DNA from: Plantactinospora mayteni
GTDB taxonomy: Bacteria > Actinomycetota > Actinomycetes > Mycobacteriales > Micromonosporaceae
Reading direction: 5' to 3'
Assembly: GCF_016862935.1 (NCBI RefSeq)
Contig: NZ_BONX01000015.1
Location: forward strand, 1 to 44,100
DNA length: 44,100 nucleotides
The notes under the pieces were generated by a model. It was not told the origin of the DNA. It did not search any database and worked only from the letters and a program-made list of their open reading frames with translations. Shown piece after piece: positions 1 to 7,865 of the stretch. The number at the start of each line of letters is the position of its first letter. The first letter of the stretch is position 1. The position numbers and the translations under genes are program-made.

Positions 1-401
1 TCCCGGTCGAGGCGCTGGCCGGGGACGTCCCGGTCGGGGCGGTGGTCTATGGCCCGGACGGTACGGAGTTGTCGAGCGCCCGCAACGAGCGCGAACTGAC
101 CGGCGACCCCACCGCACACGCCGAGATCCTGGCCCTGCGCCGGGCCGCCCGGGCTGTCGGCGCCTGGCGGCTGACCGGCTGCACCCTGGTGGTGACCCTG
201 GAGCCGTGCACGATGTGCGCCGGTGCGCTGGTGCTGGCCCGGATCTCCACGCTCGTCTTCGGCGCCTGGGAGCCGAAGACCGGTGCGGTGGGTTCGCTCT
301 GGGACGTCGTACGCGACCGGCGGCTCAACCACCGCCCCGAGGTGTACGGCGGCGTCCTGGCGGCCGAGTGCGCCGCCGCGCTCCGAGCCTTCTTCCGCTG
401 A
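1..401 (+). CDS. tadA: tRNA-specific adenosine deaminase TadA (5' end outside the window)
   Basis: Deaminates A34 to inosine in the anticodon of tRNA-Arg(ACG), an essential decoding step. The frame is open from base 3, before any start codon, and reads PVEALAGDVPVGAVVYGPDG, the usual N-terminal beta strand of the family, so the true start lies upstream; GTG at 42 is internal. The zinc/catalytic motifs are visible: HAEI (proton-shuttle Glu) and PCTMCAGAL (two zinc Cys). The C-terminus ends normally with an aromatic/Arg tail (AFFR). Identification is secure; only the first 30 or so codons are missing. Confidence 0.95.
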   Translation, partial: PVEALAGDVPVGAVVYGPDGTELSSARNERELTGDPTAHAEILALRRAARAVGAWRLTGCTLVVTLEPCTMCAGALVLARISTLVFGAWEPKTGAVGSLWDVVRDRRLNHRPEVYGGVLAAECAAALRAFFR

Positions 402-447
402 TCCCGCCCAGCGCCGGACCGGTCGGCGCCCGGTAGGGCCACCTGCC

Positions 448-527
448 CGACGCTGCCCCTGCCCGACGTCGGTCCCGCCCCGACACTGCCCCTGCCCGAC
501 GCTGGTTCCGTCCGACGTCGGTCCCGC
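448..527. repeat. Imperfect 33-bp direct repeats downstream of tadA
   Basis: The stretch at 448-480 (core CTGCCCCTGCCCGACG) recurs from 481 with several substitutions, and CGACGTCGGTCCCGC (464-478) recurs at 513-527. No gene is supported in 402-719, so this is non-coding spacer with repeat expansion. Function unknown. Confidence 0.6.
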
Positions 528-552
528 TCAGCGTTGACCCGGCCCGAAGCCG

Positions 553-616
553 TTCTCCACAGTTCGGGCCGAGGTTGTGCACAGCCTTGTGGATAACCTC
601 GAACGCCTGTGGAAAA
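553..616. promoter_or_regulatory. Cluster of four DnaA-box-like 9-mers
   Basis: Within 64 bases there are TTCTCCACA (553-561), TTGTGCACA (575-583), TGTGGATAA (588-596, an exact reverse complement of the classical TTATCCACA box) and TGTGGAAAA (608-616, reverse complement of TTTTCCACA). The exact box plus three near matches in an intergenic region suggests a DnaA-binding or titration site. This is not oriC itself, because dnaA and dnaN are not adjacent. Site sequences are seen directly; DnaA binding is inferred. Confidence 0.55.
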
Positions 617-667
617 CTCTCGGGTCACCCGGGCACCGGCCACTCGTCCAGCCGCCCGCCTTCTCTC

Positions 668-719
668 CGTGGCGACGTTGCGTGGCGACGTTGCGTGGCG
701 ACGTTGCGTGGCGACTGTG
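668..719. repeat. 13-bp tandem repeat, four copies
   Basis: CGTGGCGACGTTG is repeated at 668-680, 681-693 and 694-706, with a fourth, degenerate copy at 707-719. The array ends exactly at the stop codon (720-722) of the minus-strand histidine kinase gene, so it lies in that gene's 3' untranslated region. Confidence 0.85.
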
Positions 720-2000
720 CTATCTCAGCGTCCGGGCGGGTCCGGCCAGCGGGGCGGGATCACCGACGGGCAGCTCGGGGCGGGGACCGAGGGTGGCGGT
801 CGGGACGGCCGGCGGGGCGTGGTGGTGCGGGACGGCCCGGAGCGACGCCTCGGCCGGCAACAGGACCGTCACGACCAAGCCACCGCCGTGCCGGGGCTCG
901 GCCCGGACCGAACCGCCGTGCGTGCCGGCGACCGCCCGGACGATCGACAGCCCGAGGCCGAACCCGCGACCGCCGCCGACCCGCTCCTGGCGTAGCCGCC
1001 GGAACGGCTGGAACATCGTCTCGACCTCGTACCCCGGCACCACCGGCCCGGTGTTCGCCACCACCAGGGTCACCCAGCCGTCGAACGTGCCGGTGTTGAC
1101 CCAGACCTGGCCGTTGGCCGGTACGTTGTGCCGCAGCGCGTTCTCCAGCAGGTTCTGGGTCAGCCGCTCCAGCAGTACCGGATCTCCGGCGGTGGGTGCC
1201 GGGGCCAGGTGCCGGTGCACCGGAAGCTCGGTACGCATCTGCTCGGCCACGTGCCCGACCACCTCGGCGAGGTCGATCGGGGTACGCTCCACCACCTGTT
1301 GCTCCGAGTCGGCCAGGGTGAGCAGCCCGTCGATCAGCCGTTCGTGCCGCTCGTTGACCGCCAGCAGCGTCTCGCCGAGCTGCGTCAACTCGGCCGGTGC
1401 ACCCGGCCGGGTGACCGCCAGCTCCAGCAGCGACCGGTTCAGCGCCAGCGGCGTACGCAGCTCGTGCGAGGCGTTGGCGACAAACCGCCGCTGCCCGTCG
1501 AAGGACTGGTCCAGCCGTTCCAGCATCAGGTCGAAGGTGTCGGCGAGTTCCTTGACCTCGTCCCGGGGACCGTCCAGCGCGATCCGCTCGTGCAGTCCGT
1601 GACCGGCGGTGCCGGCCCCGGCGATCCGTCGGGCGGTACCGGTGATCTGGTGCAGCGGTTGCAGCGCCCGGCCGGCGATCAGCCAGCCGAAGGCGACGGC
1701 GATCGCCGAGACCACGGCGAGCGCGATGCCGCCCTGGGTGAGCAGGGTCTCCAGGGCGTTGTCCCGGGCCTCGTCCTGGATCTGCCGGGCGAAGATCCGG
1801 AACTGTTCGGCGTCGTTCGGGCTGATCACCCGGCCGGCGGTCGATTCCGGCAGCCGGGTCTTGTTCAGTGCGACCCCGACGGTGCCAGGCATCCGCTGTT
1901 CGACCAGTACGTAGGTGACGGCGAGCAGCACCACCCCGGCGAGCAGGAAGAGGCCGCCGTAGACCAGGGTCAGGCGGGCCCGAATCGTCAGTCGTTTCAC
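720..2000 (-). CDS. Sensor histidine kinase (HAMP, HisKA, HATPase)
   Basis: Membrane sensor kinase that autophosphorylates and passes phosphate to the response regulator encoded just upstream. The 426-aa protein has a TM segment at about 11-33, a short extracytoplasmic loop (about 34-88), a second TM at about 90-110, HAMP at about 111-165, and a HisKA H-box SHELRTPLA with H179. The ATPase domain follows with N-box NLLENALRHN (about 283-292) and G-box GRGFGLGLSIV. The start overlaps the regulator stop by 4 nt (ATGA), so the pair is translationally coupled. The MacB-type exporter operon diverges from the pair, a common arrangement for envelope-stress or antimicrobial-peptide sensing; the ligand is unknown. 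Confidence 0.93.
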   Translation of the reverse strand: MKRLTIRARLTLVYGGLFLLAGVVLLAVTYVLVEQRMPGTVGVALNKTRLPESTAGRVISPNDAEQFRIFARQIQDEARDNALETLLTQGGIALAVVSAIAVAFGWLIAGRALQPLHQITGTARRIAGAGTAGHGLHERIALDGPRDEVKELADTFDLMLERLDQSFDGQRRFVANASHELRTPLALNRSLLELAVTRPGAPAELTQLGETLLAVNERHERLIDGLLTLADSEQQVVERTPIDLAEVVGHVAEQMRTELPVHRHLAPAPTAGDPVLLERLTQNLLENALRHNVPANGQVWVNTGTFDGWVTLVVANTGPVVPGYEVETMFQPFRRLRQERVGGGRGFGLGLSIVRAVAGTHGGSVRAEPRHGGGLVVTVLLPAEASLRAVPHHHAPPAVPTATLGPRPELPVGDPAPLAGPARTLR

Positions 2001-2653
2001 CGGATCTGATACCCCACTCCCGGCACGGTCTCGACGATCTGCGGATCGCCGAGCTTACGGCGCAGTTTCATCACGGTCACCCGGACCACGTTGGTGAACG
2101 GGTCGATGTGCTCGTCCCAGGCCCGCTCCAGCAGCTCCTCGGCGGAGACCACCGCGCCGCCGGCCCGCATCAGCTCGGCCAGTACCGCGAACTCCTTGCG
2201 GGAGAGCGCGACGTACCGGCCGTCCCGGTAGACCTCGTGCCGGGCCGGGTCGACCACCAGACCGGCCCGGGTCAGCTTCGGCGGCGCGGCCGGCCGGGCC
2301 CGGCGGATCAGTGCGTGTACCCGGGCGGAGAGTTCGACCAGCGCGAACGGCTTGATCAGGTAGTCGTCGGCACCCAGCGCCAGCCCGGCCACCCGGTCCC
2401 GGACGGCGGCAGCGGCGGTGAGCATCAGCACCCGGGTCTCGCCGCCGCCCTCCACGATCGCCCGGCACACGTCGTCGCCGTGCACCACCGGCAGGTCCCG
2501 GTCGAGCACCACCACGTCGTAGTCGTTGACGCCGAGTCGCTCCAGGGCGGCGTCGCCGTCGTACGCGACGTCGACCGCGAACGCCTCCCGGCGCAACCAC
2601 TCGGCGACGGCGTCCGCCAACAGCTTCTCGTCCTCGACCACCAGTACCCGCAC
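1997..2653 (-). CDS. OmpR-family response regulator
   Basis: DNA-binding regulator, 218 aa. Receiver domain at about 1-115: acidic pocket E7/D8, phospho-acceptor D51 (VVLDRDLP) and conserved Lys in YLIKPFA. C-terminal winged helix at about 125-218, with EELLERAWDEHIDPFTNVVRVTVMKL typical of the OmpR/PhoB recognition region. It starts with GTG at 2653 and lies first in a two-gene operon with the kinase. The 130-bp gap to the divergent lipoprotein gene at 2785 should hold both promoters and is the likely operator region, though no clear direct-repeat operator was recognised. Confidence 0.93.
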   Translation of the reverse strand: MRVLVVEDEKLLADAVAEWLRREAFAVDVAYDGDAALERLGVNDYDVVVLDRDLPVVHGDDVCRAIVEGGGETRVLMLTAAAAVRDRVAGLALGADDYLIKPFALVELSARVHALIRRARPAAPPKLTRAGLVVDPARHEVYRDGRYVALSRKEFAVLAELMRAGGAVVSAEELLERAWDEHIDPFTNVVRVTVMKLRRKLGDPQIVETVPGVGYQIR

Positions 2654-2784
2654 CGTCCCATGGTGACTCGTTCGGAGATAACCCCGCCGTAAACGTCGAC
2701 GGTTACGCCCCGGATACGCGCTACCGACTTGACTTTGTCCGTATCGGCCGGCGAACCGCGCCGGCCCACGGAAGGAGTTGTGCC

Positions 2785-3327
2785 ATGCGCCGACGAATGT
2801 CGGGCATCTGGCTGGTCCTCCCCCTCCTCGGTCTGGCGCTCGCCGGCTGTGCCAAGGCCGACGAGGGGCCGGGGGTGGCCACCGCCCAGGGCGGAGCCGG
2901 AGCCGGTCCCACCGCCAGTGCCAGCGCCGCTGCTCTGAGTGACGAGGACCGCCGCCTGGAGTTTGCCAAGTGCATGCGGGAGAACGGCGTGGAGATGCCG
3001 GACCCGGAGCCGGGCCAGGGCGGGATCCGGGTCCAGCGGAACCCCGGTGACGATCCGGCCAAGACGCAGGCGGCGATGGAGAAGTGCCGCCACCTGCTGC
3101 CGAACGGCGGCAAGATGGAACTCAACCCGGAGCAGGTCGAACAGTTGCGCAAGATGGCGAAGTGCATGCGGGAGAACGGTGTGCCGAACTTCCCGGACCC
3201 GGGGCCGGACGGCACCATGCAGTTCAACCAGGGCAGTGGAATGAAGATGGACGACCCGAAGTTCCAGGCCGCCATGGAGAAGTGCCGGGGCGAGGGCCCG
3301 GTCCGGATCAGGGGCGGTGGCGAATGA
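2785..3327 (+). CDS. Lipoprotein with duplicated CMRENGV motif, first gene of exporter operon
   Basis: Predicted exported lipoprotein, 180 aa: a signal peptide ends in LALAGC with lipid-modified C22, then a Gly/Ala/Ser linker, then two copies of a short module. Copy 1 (about 55-105) contains KCMRENGVEMPDP and AAMEKCR; copy 2 (about 115-175) contains KCMRENGVPNFPDP and AAMEKCR. The paired cysteines per module could form disulfides. The start is chosen for the AAGGAG ribosome-binding site just upstream. It overlaps the next gene by 4 nt. Similar proteins commonly precede HlyD/MacB-type exporters in actinobacteria; the biochemical role is unknown, perhaps a substrate- or peptidoglycan-side accessory. 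Confidence 0.75.
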   Translation: MRRRMSGIWLVLPLLGLALAGCAKADEGPGVATAQGGAGAGPTASASAAALSDEDRRLEFAKCMRENGVEMPDPEPGQGGIRVQRNPGDDPAKTQAAMEKCRHLLPNGGKMELNPEQVEQLRKMAKCMRENGVPNFPDPGPDGTMQFNQGSGMKMDDPKFQAAMEKCRGEGPVRIRGGGE

Positions 3328-4535
3328 CGGCGGGTACCTCCGTGACCGGAACCAGTCCGTCTCCGGACGGGCCGGTTCCGGCCGCCGCCGGGTCGGGCGA
3401 CACCGGATCGGGCGATACCGAATCGACCGGGACGGGGGCGGTTCCGGCGGCCGGGGGCCGGCCGGGGCGGCGGCGCCGGGGCGGCCGAGGCCGGGCGGTG
3501 GCGGTCGTGACCACCGCCGCGCTGGCGGTCGCCGCCGGGGTCGCCGCCGCTGTGGGTTTCGGCGGTGACGAGCCGGGTACGGCCACCGCCAGCAATATGC
3601 CACCGGCGAACGCACAGGTCAGCAAGCAGACGCTTGTCGACTCGGAGACCGCCGACGGTGAACTCGGGTACGGCGAGACCCGTACCGTGGCGGCCCGGAA
3701 GGCGGGCACCATCACCTCGATCGCCGCCGCCGGTTCCCGGGTCAAACGGGGCAAGCCGCTCTACTCGGTCGACAACCAGAAGGTCGTACTGCTCTACGGC
3801 GGCCTGCCGGCGTACCGGACGCTGCGTTCCGGCGACAGCGGCGAGGACGTCGAGCAGTTCGAGAAGAACCTGAGCGCGCTCGGCTACGACGGGTTCACCG
3901 TCGACGACGAGTACACCTCGGCCACCGCCGAGGCGGTGCGGGAGTGGCAGGAGGACCTCGGCCTCGACGAGACCGGCCGGGTCGAGCTGGGCCAGGTCGT
4001 CTACGCCACCGGCGAGGTCCGGGTGGACAGCACCGAGGCCGAGGTCGGCGACGCGGTACAGCCCGGCGGCGGGGTACTCAGCTACAGCGGTACCTCCCGG
4101 GTGGTCACCGTCTCGCTCGACGTGGACGACCAGCGGCTGGCCAAGCGGGGCGCCAAGGTCACGGTGACGCTGCCGGACGGCAAGGAGGTGGCCGGCACCA
4201 TCGCGGCGACCGAGACGGTCATCGACACCGGGGACCAGCAGAACGGGCCGGAGACCAAGATCGAGGTGACCGTCACCGCCGCCGACCCGAAGGCGTTGGC
4301 CGGGTTCGACAGCGCCTCGGTCGACGTGGCCTTCACCGCGGCCGAGCGGGAGAACGTGCTCACCGTCCCGGTCGCCGCGCTGCTCGCCCTCGCCGAGGGC
4401 GGCTACGGCGTGGAGGTCATCGAGGGTGACGCGACCCGGATCGTGGCGGTGCAGACCGGGCTGTTCGCCTCCGGCCGGGTGGAGGTGACCGGCGACGGGC
4501 TGGTCGAGGGGGCGACCGTGGGGATGCCGAAGTGA
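3324..4535 (+). CDS. Membrane fusion protein (HlyD-like) with peptidoglycan-binding domain
   Basis: Periplasmic-side adaptor for the ABC exporter encoded next, 403 aa from the ATG at 3324, which overlaps the upstream stop (ATGA). Domain order: disordered Pro/Gly/Thr N-terminus (1-50), Arg-rich cytoplasmic flank, single TM helix at about 58-79, barrel-sandwich half (about 100-160), a PG_binding_1 domain (about 168-228; [23 protein letters not shown]), then a second beta-barrel/lipoyl half containing AARKAGTI-type turns earlier and [14 protein letters not shown] here. An adaptor carrying a peptidoglycan-binding insert is typical of Gram-positive MacA equivalents. The longer in-frame reading from 3084 only overlaps the lipoprotein gene. 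Confidence 0.85.
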   Translation: MTAGTSVTGTSPSPDGPVPAAAGSGDTGSGDTESTGTGAVPAAGGRPGRRRRGGRGRAVAVVTTAALAVAAGVAAAVGFGGDEPGTATASNMPPANAQVSKQTLVDSETADGELGYGETRTVAARKAGTITSIAAAGSRVKRGKPLYSVDNQKVVLLYGGLPAYRTLRSGDSGEDVEQFEKNLSALGYDGFTVDDEYTSATAEAVREWQEDLGLDETGRVELGQVVYATGEVRVDSTEAEVGDAVQPGGGVLSYSGTSRVVTVSLDVDDQRLAKRGAKVTVTLPDGKEVAGTIAATETVIDTGDQQNGPETKIEVTVTAADPKALAGFDSASVDVAFTAAERENVLTVPVAALLALAEGGYGVEVIEGDATRIVAVQTGLFASGRVEVTGDGLVEGATVGMPK

Positions 4536-5371
4536 GCCGGGACCTGGCGGCTTCGGGTACCGCGCTCGCCGATCCACCGGCCGGCACCGACGGGGTCGTG
4601 GTGCTCGACGCGGTCACCAAGGTCTATCCGGGCGGCGTGACGGCACTCGGTGGCGTCACGCTGACCATCCGGCCGGGCGAACTGGTGGCGATCGTCGGGC
4701 CGTCCGGCTCCGGCAAGTCCACCATGCTGCACCTGATCGGCACCCTCGACCGCCCGTCGACCGGGACCGTGCACATCGACGGGTACGACGTGGCGAAGCT
4801 GTCGGACCGGCAGCTCTCCGCGCTGCGGTCGTCCCGGATCGGGTTCGTGTTCCAGCAGTTCCACCTCGCACCGGGCGTACCGGTGCTGGACAACGTGGCG
4901 GACGGGCTGCTCTACGCCGGCGTACCCCTCGGGGAGCGGCGGCGGCGCGCGGAGGCCGCGTTGGTCCGGGTCGGGCTGGGACACCGGCTGGACCACCGGC
5001 CGCACGAACTCTCCGGCGGCGAACGGCAGCGGGTGGCGATCGCCCGGGCCGTGGTCGGAAACCCCGCGCTGCTGCTGGCCGACGAGCCGACCGGCAACCT
5101 CGACTCGACGTCCGGGGCCGGGGTGCTGGCGTTGCTGCGTGAGCTGAACGCCGCCGGGACCACGGTGGTGGTGATCACGCACGACCGGGAGATCGCGGCG
5201 AGCCTGCCCCGGCAGGTGCACATGCGCGACGGCCTGGTGCTGTCGGACAGCGGCGGCGGTGCCGTGGTCGGCGCCGGCAGTGCCGGGGGCAGCGACGGCA
5301 GTGCCGGGGGCAGCGGCAACGGTGTCGGTCGGTCGGCCGGCGGTGGCTTCGCGCCGATCGGGGTCGGCTGA
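4532..5371 (+). CDS. MacB/LolD-type ABC transporter ATP-binding protein
   Basis: ATPase subunit of the exporter, 279 aa. Walker [10 protein letters not shown] (56-64), Q-loop FQQFH, signature LSGGERQRV (160-168), Walker [13 protein letters not shown] (DE at 184-185) and switch H217. The PTGNLD string is characteristic of the LolD/MacB subgroup. GTG start at 4532 overlaps the previous stop by 4 nt. The last 40 residues are a Gly/Ser-rich tail not needed for the fold. It works with the FtsX-like permease next door. Confidence 0.93.
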   Translation: MSRDLAASGTALADPPAGTDGVVVLDAVTKVYPGGVTALGGVTLTIRPGELVAIVGPSGSGKSTMLHLIGTLDRPSTGTVHIDGYDVAKLSDRQLSALRSSRIGFVFQQFHLAPGVPVLDNVADGLLYAGVPLGERRRRAEAALVRVGLGHRLDHRPHELSGGERQRVAIARAVVGNPALLLADEPTGNLDSTSGAGVLALLRELNAAGTTVVVITHDREIAASLPRQVHMRDGLVLSDSGGGAVVGAGSAGGSDGSAGGSGNGVGRSAGGGFAPIGVG

Positions 5372-6594
5372 TGGCCGGGGCGAACGGCGGGGCGCGACCC
5401 CGGCTGGTACCGGCCCGGATGCGACCCCGGGACATCTTCCGGGTCGGCGGGGTCGGGCTGCGTACCCGGCCACTGCGGGCGTTCCTCTCCGCGCTGGGCA
5501 TCGCGATCGGCATCGCCGCGATGGTCGCGGTGGTCGGCATCTCGTCCTCCTCCCGGGCGGAGCTGGACCGGATGCTGGACGCGCTCGGTACCAACCTGCT
5601 GACCGTCGCGCCCGGCAACACCATGTTCGGCGACGCGGCGCAGTTGCCGGAGGAGTCGGTGGCGATGATCGGCCGGATCGGGCCGGTCCAGCAGGTCTCC
5701 GCCACCGGGCAGCTCTCCGACGCCCGGGTCTACCGGTCAGACCGGATTCCCGAGGTGGAGAGCGGTGGGATCGCCGCCCGGGCGGCCCGGCTGGACCTGC
5801 TCGACACCGTTGGGGCGACCATGGCCAGCGGTACCTGGCTGAACGGGGCGACGGCGCGCTATCCGGCCGTCGTACTCGGGGCGACCGCGGCGGAACGGCT
5901 CGGGCTCGGCAGCGCCGGGCCGGACGTACAGGTCTATCTCGGCGGTCGGTGGTTCACCGTGGTCGGGATCCTGGCACCGGTACCGCTGGCGCCGGAGTTG
6001 GACCTCTCCGCGCTGATCGGCTGGGAGGCGGCGGCGACGTACCTCGGCTTCGACGGGCACCCGACCACCGTCTACACCCGGTCGGCCGAGCAGTCGGTCG
6101 AGGCGGTGCAGACCGTACTCGGTGCCACCGCCAACCCGGAGGCGCCGAACGAGGTCAAGGTGTCCCGGCCGTCCGACGCGCTGGAGGCGCAGCAGGCCAC
6201 CGACGAGGCGTTCACCGGGCTGCTGCTCGGGCTCGGCGCGGTCGCGCTGCTGGTCGGCGGGGTCGGAGTGGCCAACACGATGGTGATCTCGGTACTCGAA
6301 CGCCGGGCCGAGATCGGGCTACGCCGCTCGCTCGGCGCGACCCGGGGCCAGGTACGCACCCAGTTCCTCGCCGAGTCGCTGCTGCTGTCGGCATTGGGCG
6401 GAGTGGGCGGAGTGCTGATCGGCATCGGGGTGACCTCGGGCTACGCCCTGTCCCGGGACTGGCCGACGGTGGTACCGAGCTGGGCGATGGTCGGCGGGGT
6501 CGGTGCGACCCTGCTGATCGGCGCCTTCGCCGGGCTCTACCCGGCGATCCGGGCCGCCCGACTGGCCCCGACCGAGGCGCTCGCCACCCCGTGA
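5371..6594 (+). CDS. MacB-type ABC permease (MacB_PCD plus FtsX)
   Basis: Membrane permease of a tripartite-like exporter, 407 aa. One N-terminal TM at about 38-58 (LSALGIAIGIAAMVAVVGIS), a large extracytoplasmic MacB core domain (about 60-275), then three C-terminal TM helices of the FtsX domain, including GLGAVALLVGGVGVANTMVISV and the conserved RRAEIGLRRSLGATRGQVRTQFL cytoplasmic loop that couples to the ATPase. ATG at 5371 shares one base with the preceding TGA. Such systems move peptides, lipoproteins or toxic compounds by mechanotransmission; the substrate here is unknown. Confidence 0.92.
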   Translation: MAGANGGARPRLVPARMRPRDIFRVGGVGLRTRPLRAFLSALGIAIGIAAMVAVVGISSSSRAELDRMLDALGTNLLTVAPGNTMFGDAAQLPEESVAMIGRIGPVQQVSATGQLSDARVYRSDRIPEVESGGIAARAARLDLLDTVGATMASGTWLNGATARYPAVVLGATAAERLGLGSAGPDVQVYLGGRWFTVVGILAPVPLAPELDLSALIGWEAAATYLGFDGHPTTVYTRSAEQSVEAVQTVLGATANPEAPNEVKVSRPSDALEAQQATDEAFTGLLLGLGAVALLVGGVGVANTMVISVLERRAEIGLRRSLGATRGQVRTQFLAESLLLSALGGVGGVLIGIGVTSGYALSRDWPTVVPSWAMVGGVGATLLIGAFAGLYPAIRAARLAPTEALATP

Positions 6595-6600
6595 GAAACC

Positions 6601-6645
6601 GACCGGGTCGGGAGTACGCGCTCGGGGCGCACTCCCGACCCGGTC
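6601..6645. terminator. Bidirectional terminator between exporter operon and deoD
   Basis: Perfect 15-bp inverted repeat: GACCGGGTCGGGAGT (6601-6615) pairs with ACTCCCGACCCGGTC (6631-6645), with a 15-nt loop. It starts 6 nt after the permease stop and sits between converging genes, so it can serve both. There is no long U-tract, as usual in high-GC actinobacteria. Confidence 0.85.
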
Positions 6646-6685
6646 GCTGTTCGGTGCTGTCCGGTGCTCTGCCGCCGGCCGGCTG

Positions 6686-7393
6686 TCAGGCGACGATGGT
6701 GTCGAGGGCGATCTCGACCATCTGGCCGAAGGTCTGCTCGCGCTCCTGGGCGGTGGTCTGCTCGCCCCGCTTGATGTGGTCGCTGACGGTCAGCAGCGTC
6801 AACGCCCGCGCCTTGAACCGGGCCGCGATCGTGTAGAGCGCCGCCGACTCCATCTCCACCGCCAGTACGCCGTAGTCGGCGAGCGTGTCGTAGAGGTCGG
6901 GACGGTCGGTGTAGAAGGCGTCGGCAGCCAGGATCGGCCCGACCCGCATCGCGATGCCGCGCCGCTCAGCCACCTCGACCGAGGTACGCAGCAGCCCGAA
7001 GTCGGCGACCGGGGCGTAGTCGATCAACCCGTCGAACCGCATCCGGTTCATGTTCGAGTCGGTCGACGACCCGCTTGCCGCGATCACGTCCCGGAGCTGG
7101 AGGTCCTCGCTGAGGGCCCCGCACGAGCCGACCCGGATCAGCGACTTCACGCCGTACTCGTTGATCAGCTCGTGCGCGTAGATGGAGGCGGACGGCATAC
7201 CCATGCCGGAACCCTGGATCGAGACCTCGGTGCCGGTCCAGCGGCCGGTGAAGCCGAGCATGCCGCGCACCGTCGAGTAGCACTTCGCGTCCTCGAGGTA
7301 GGTCTCCGCGATCCACTTGGCCCGCAGCGGGTCGCCCGGCATCAGGACCCGCTCGGCGATCTCGCCAGGCTTGGCGCCAATGTGCGTACTCAT
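6686..7393 (-). CDS. deoD: Purine nucleoside phosphorylase, DeoD type
   Basis: Phosphorolysis of purine (deoxy)nucleosides to base plus (deoxy)ribose-1-phosphate, in cytoplasmic purine salvage. 235 aa, the normal length for the hexameric bacterial class. Visible active-site residues: H4, G20 ([10 protein letters not shown]), R24, R43, R87 and S90 (RVGSCG) for phosphate; EMES (180-183) for ribose; and SDHI (D205), the Asp that protonates N7 in this class. ATG at 7393. Converges with the exporter operon across the shared terminator. Confidence 0.96.
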   Translation of the reverse strand: MSTHIGAKPGEIAERVLMPGDPLRAKWIAETYLEDAKCYSTVRGMLGFTGRWTGTEVSIQGSGMGMPSASIYAHELINEYGVKSLIRVGSCGALSEDLQLRDVIAASGSSTDSNMNRMRFDGLIDYAPVADFGLLRTSVEVAERRGIAMRVGPILAADAFYTDRPDLYDTLADYGVLAVEMESAALYTIAARFKARALTLLTVSDHIKRGEQTTAQEREQTFGQMVEIALDTIVA

Positions 7394-7469
7394 GTGGGGT
7401 CATCCTGCCAGGTCGGTCCGGCCGATACCGCCGCGACGTCGTCCCGGTGCGTCGGGTACCCTTCTCGGC

Positions 7470-7559
7470 GGTGGTGTGTCCGAGTGGCCTAAGGAGCACG
7501 CCTCGAAAGCGTGTGAGGGTTTACGCCCTCCGCGGGTTCAAATCCCGCCGCCACCGCCA
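7470..7559 (+). tRNA. tRNA-Ser(CGA), intact, encoded CCA
   Basis: Acceptor GGTGGTG (7470-7476) pairs with CGCCACC (7549-7555); discriminator G at 7556 and CCA at 7557-7559. The anticodon loop CTCGAAA gives anticodon CGA, reading UCG. It has the long variable arm typical of tRNA-Ser (GAGGG...CCCTC) and T-arm GCGGGTTCAAATCCCGC. From 7501 onward its 3' half is part of the 95-bp direct repeat that bounds the island. Confidence 0.97.
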
Positions 7560-7595
7560 CTGAACAGCCAAGCGCCCGGCAGGTCGGAAACGACC
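7501..7595 (+). repeat. Attachment-site direct repeat, left copy (attL)
   Basis: These 95 bp are identical to 14256-14350. They run from the anticodon loop of tRNA-Ser(CGA) through its 3' end and CCA and into the downstream hairpin. Integration by a tyrosine recombinase at a tRNA 3' half leaves exactly this pattern, with the intact tRNA on one side and a half copy on the other. Confidence 0.93.
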
Positions 7596-7604
7596 GGCCG
7601 GGCG
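7573..7604 (+). terminator. Hairpin after tRNA-Ser(CGA)
   Basis: CGCCCGGCAGGTCG (7573-7586), GAAA tetraloop, CGACCGGCCGGGCG (7591-7604): 14-bp stem with one mismatch. Related hairpins lie at 12828-12859, 14328-14359 and 34413-34444, always beside an integrase-tail fossil. It probably served as a shared terminator between a tRNA gene and a converging integrase gene. Confidence 0.8.
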
Positions 7605-7755
7605 TAGTACTTGTTGGTGTCGTTTTCCGCTTCAAGCCCGCCGCTGCGCGTACCCATCGGCCCCGCTCGATCGCGGTCGGGTCTTCGCGCGTGGGTTCGT
7701 CAATCGACGGGTGGATCGGTGTACCCGCGAACTCCCTGCATCTGACAGCGGAAGC

Positions 7756-7816
7756 AGCTGGCTTGAGCCAGTCGGGAGGTGTAGCGGACAGATGACACGA
7801 GCTGGCTTGAGCCAGT
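7756..7816 (+). promoter_or_regulatory. Twin palindromic operators upstream of the GntR-UTRA gene
   Basis: The 17-mer AGCTGGCTTGAGCCAGT occurs twice, at 7756-7772 and 7800-7816, 44 bp apart. Its core CTGGCT-TG-AGCCAG is a perfect 6-bp inverted repeat with a 2-nt spacer, the size and symmetry of GntR-family operators. Both lie within 110 bp of the GTG start at 7866, so autoregulation of the three-gene operon is likely. The 44-bp spacing is about four helical turns, which would put both dimers on one DNA face. Repeat is seen; binding is inferred. Confidence 0.7.
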
Positions 7817-7865
7817 TGCGGTAGGTTGTTGTCGGCGGGGACCCCCAAATCCAGGCAGGCAGACC

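Noticed and set aside
553-616. Chromosomal origin oriC
   Set aside because: Only four box-like sites and neither dnaA nor dnaN is adjacent; better described as a DnaA-box cluster.
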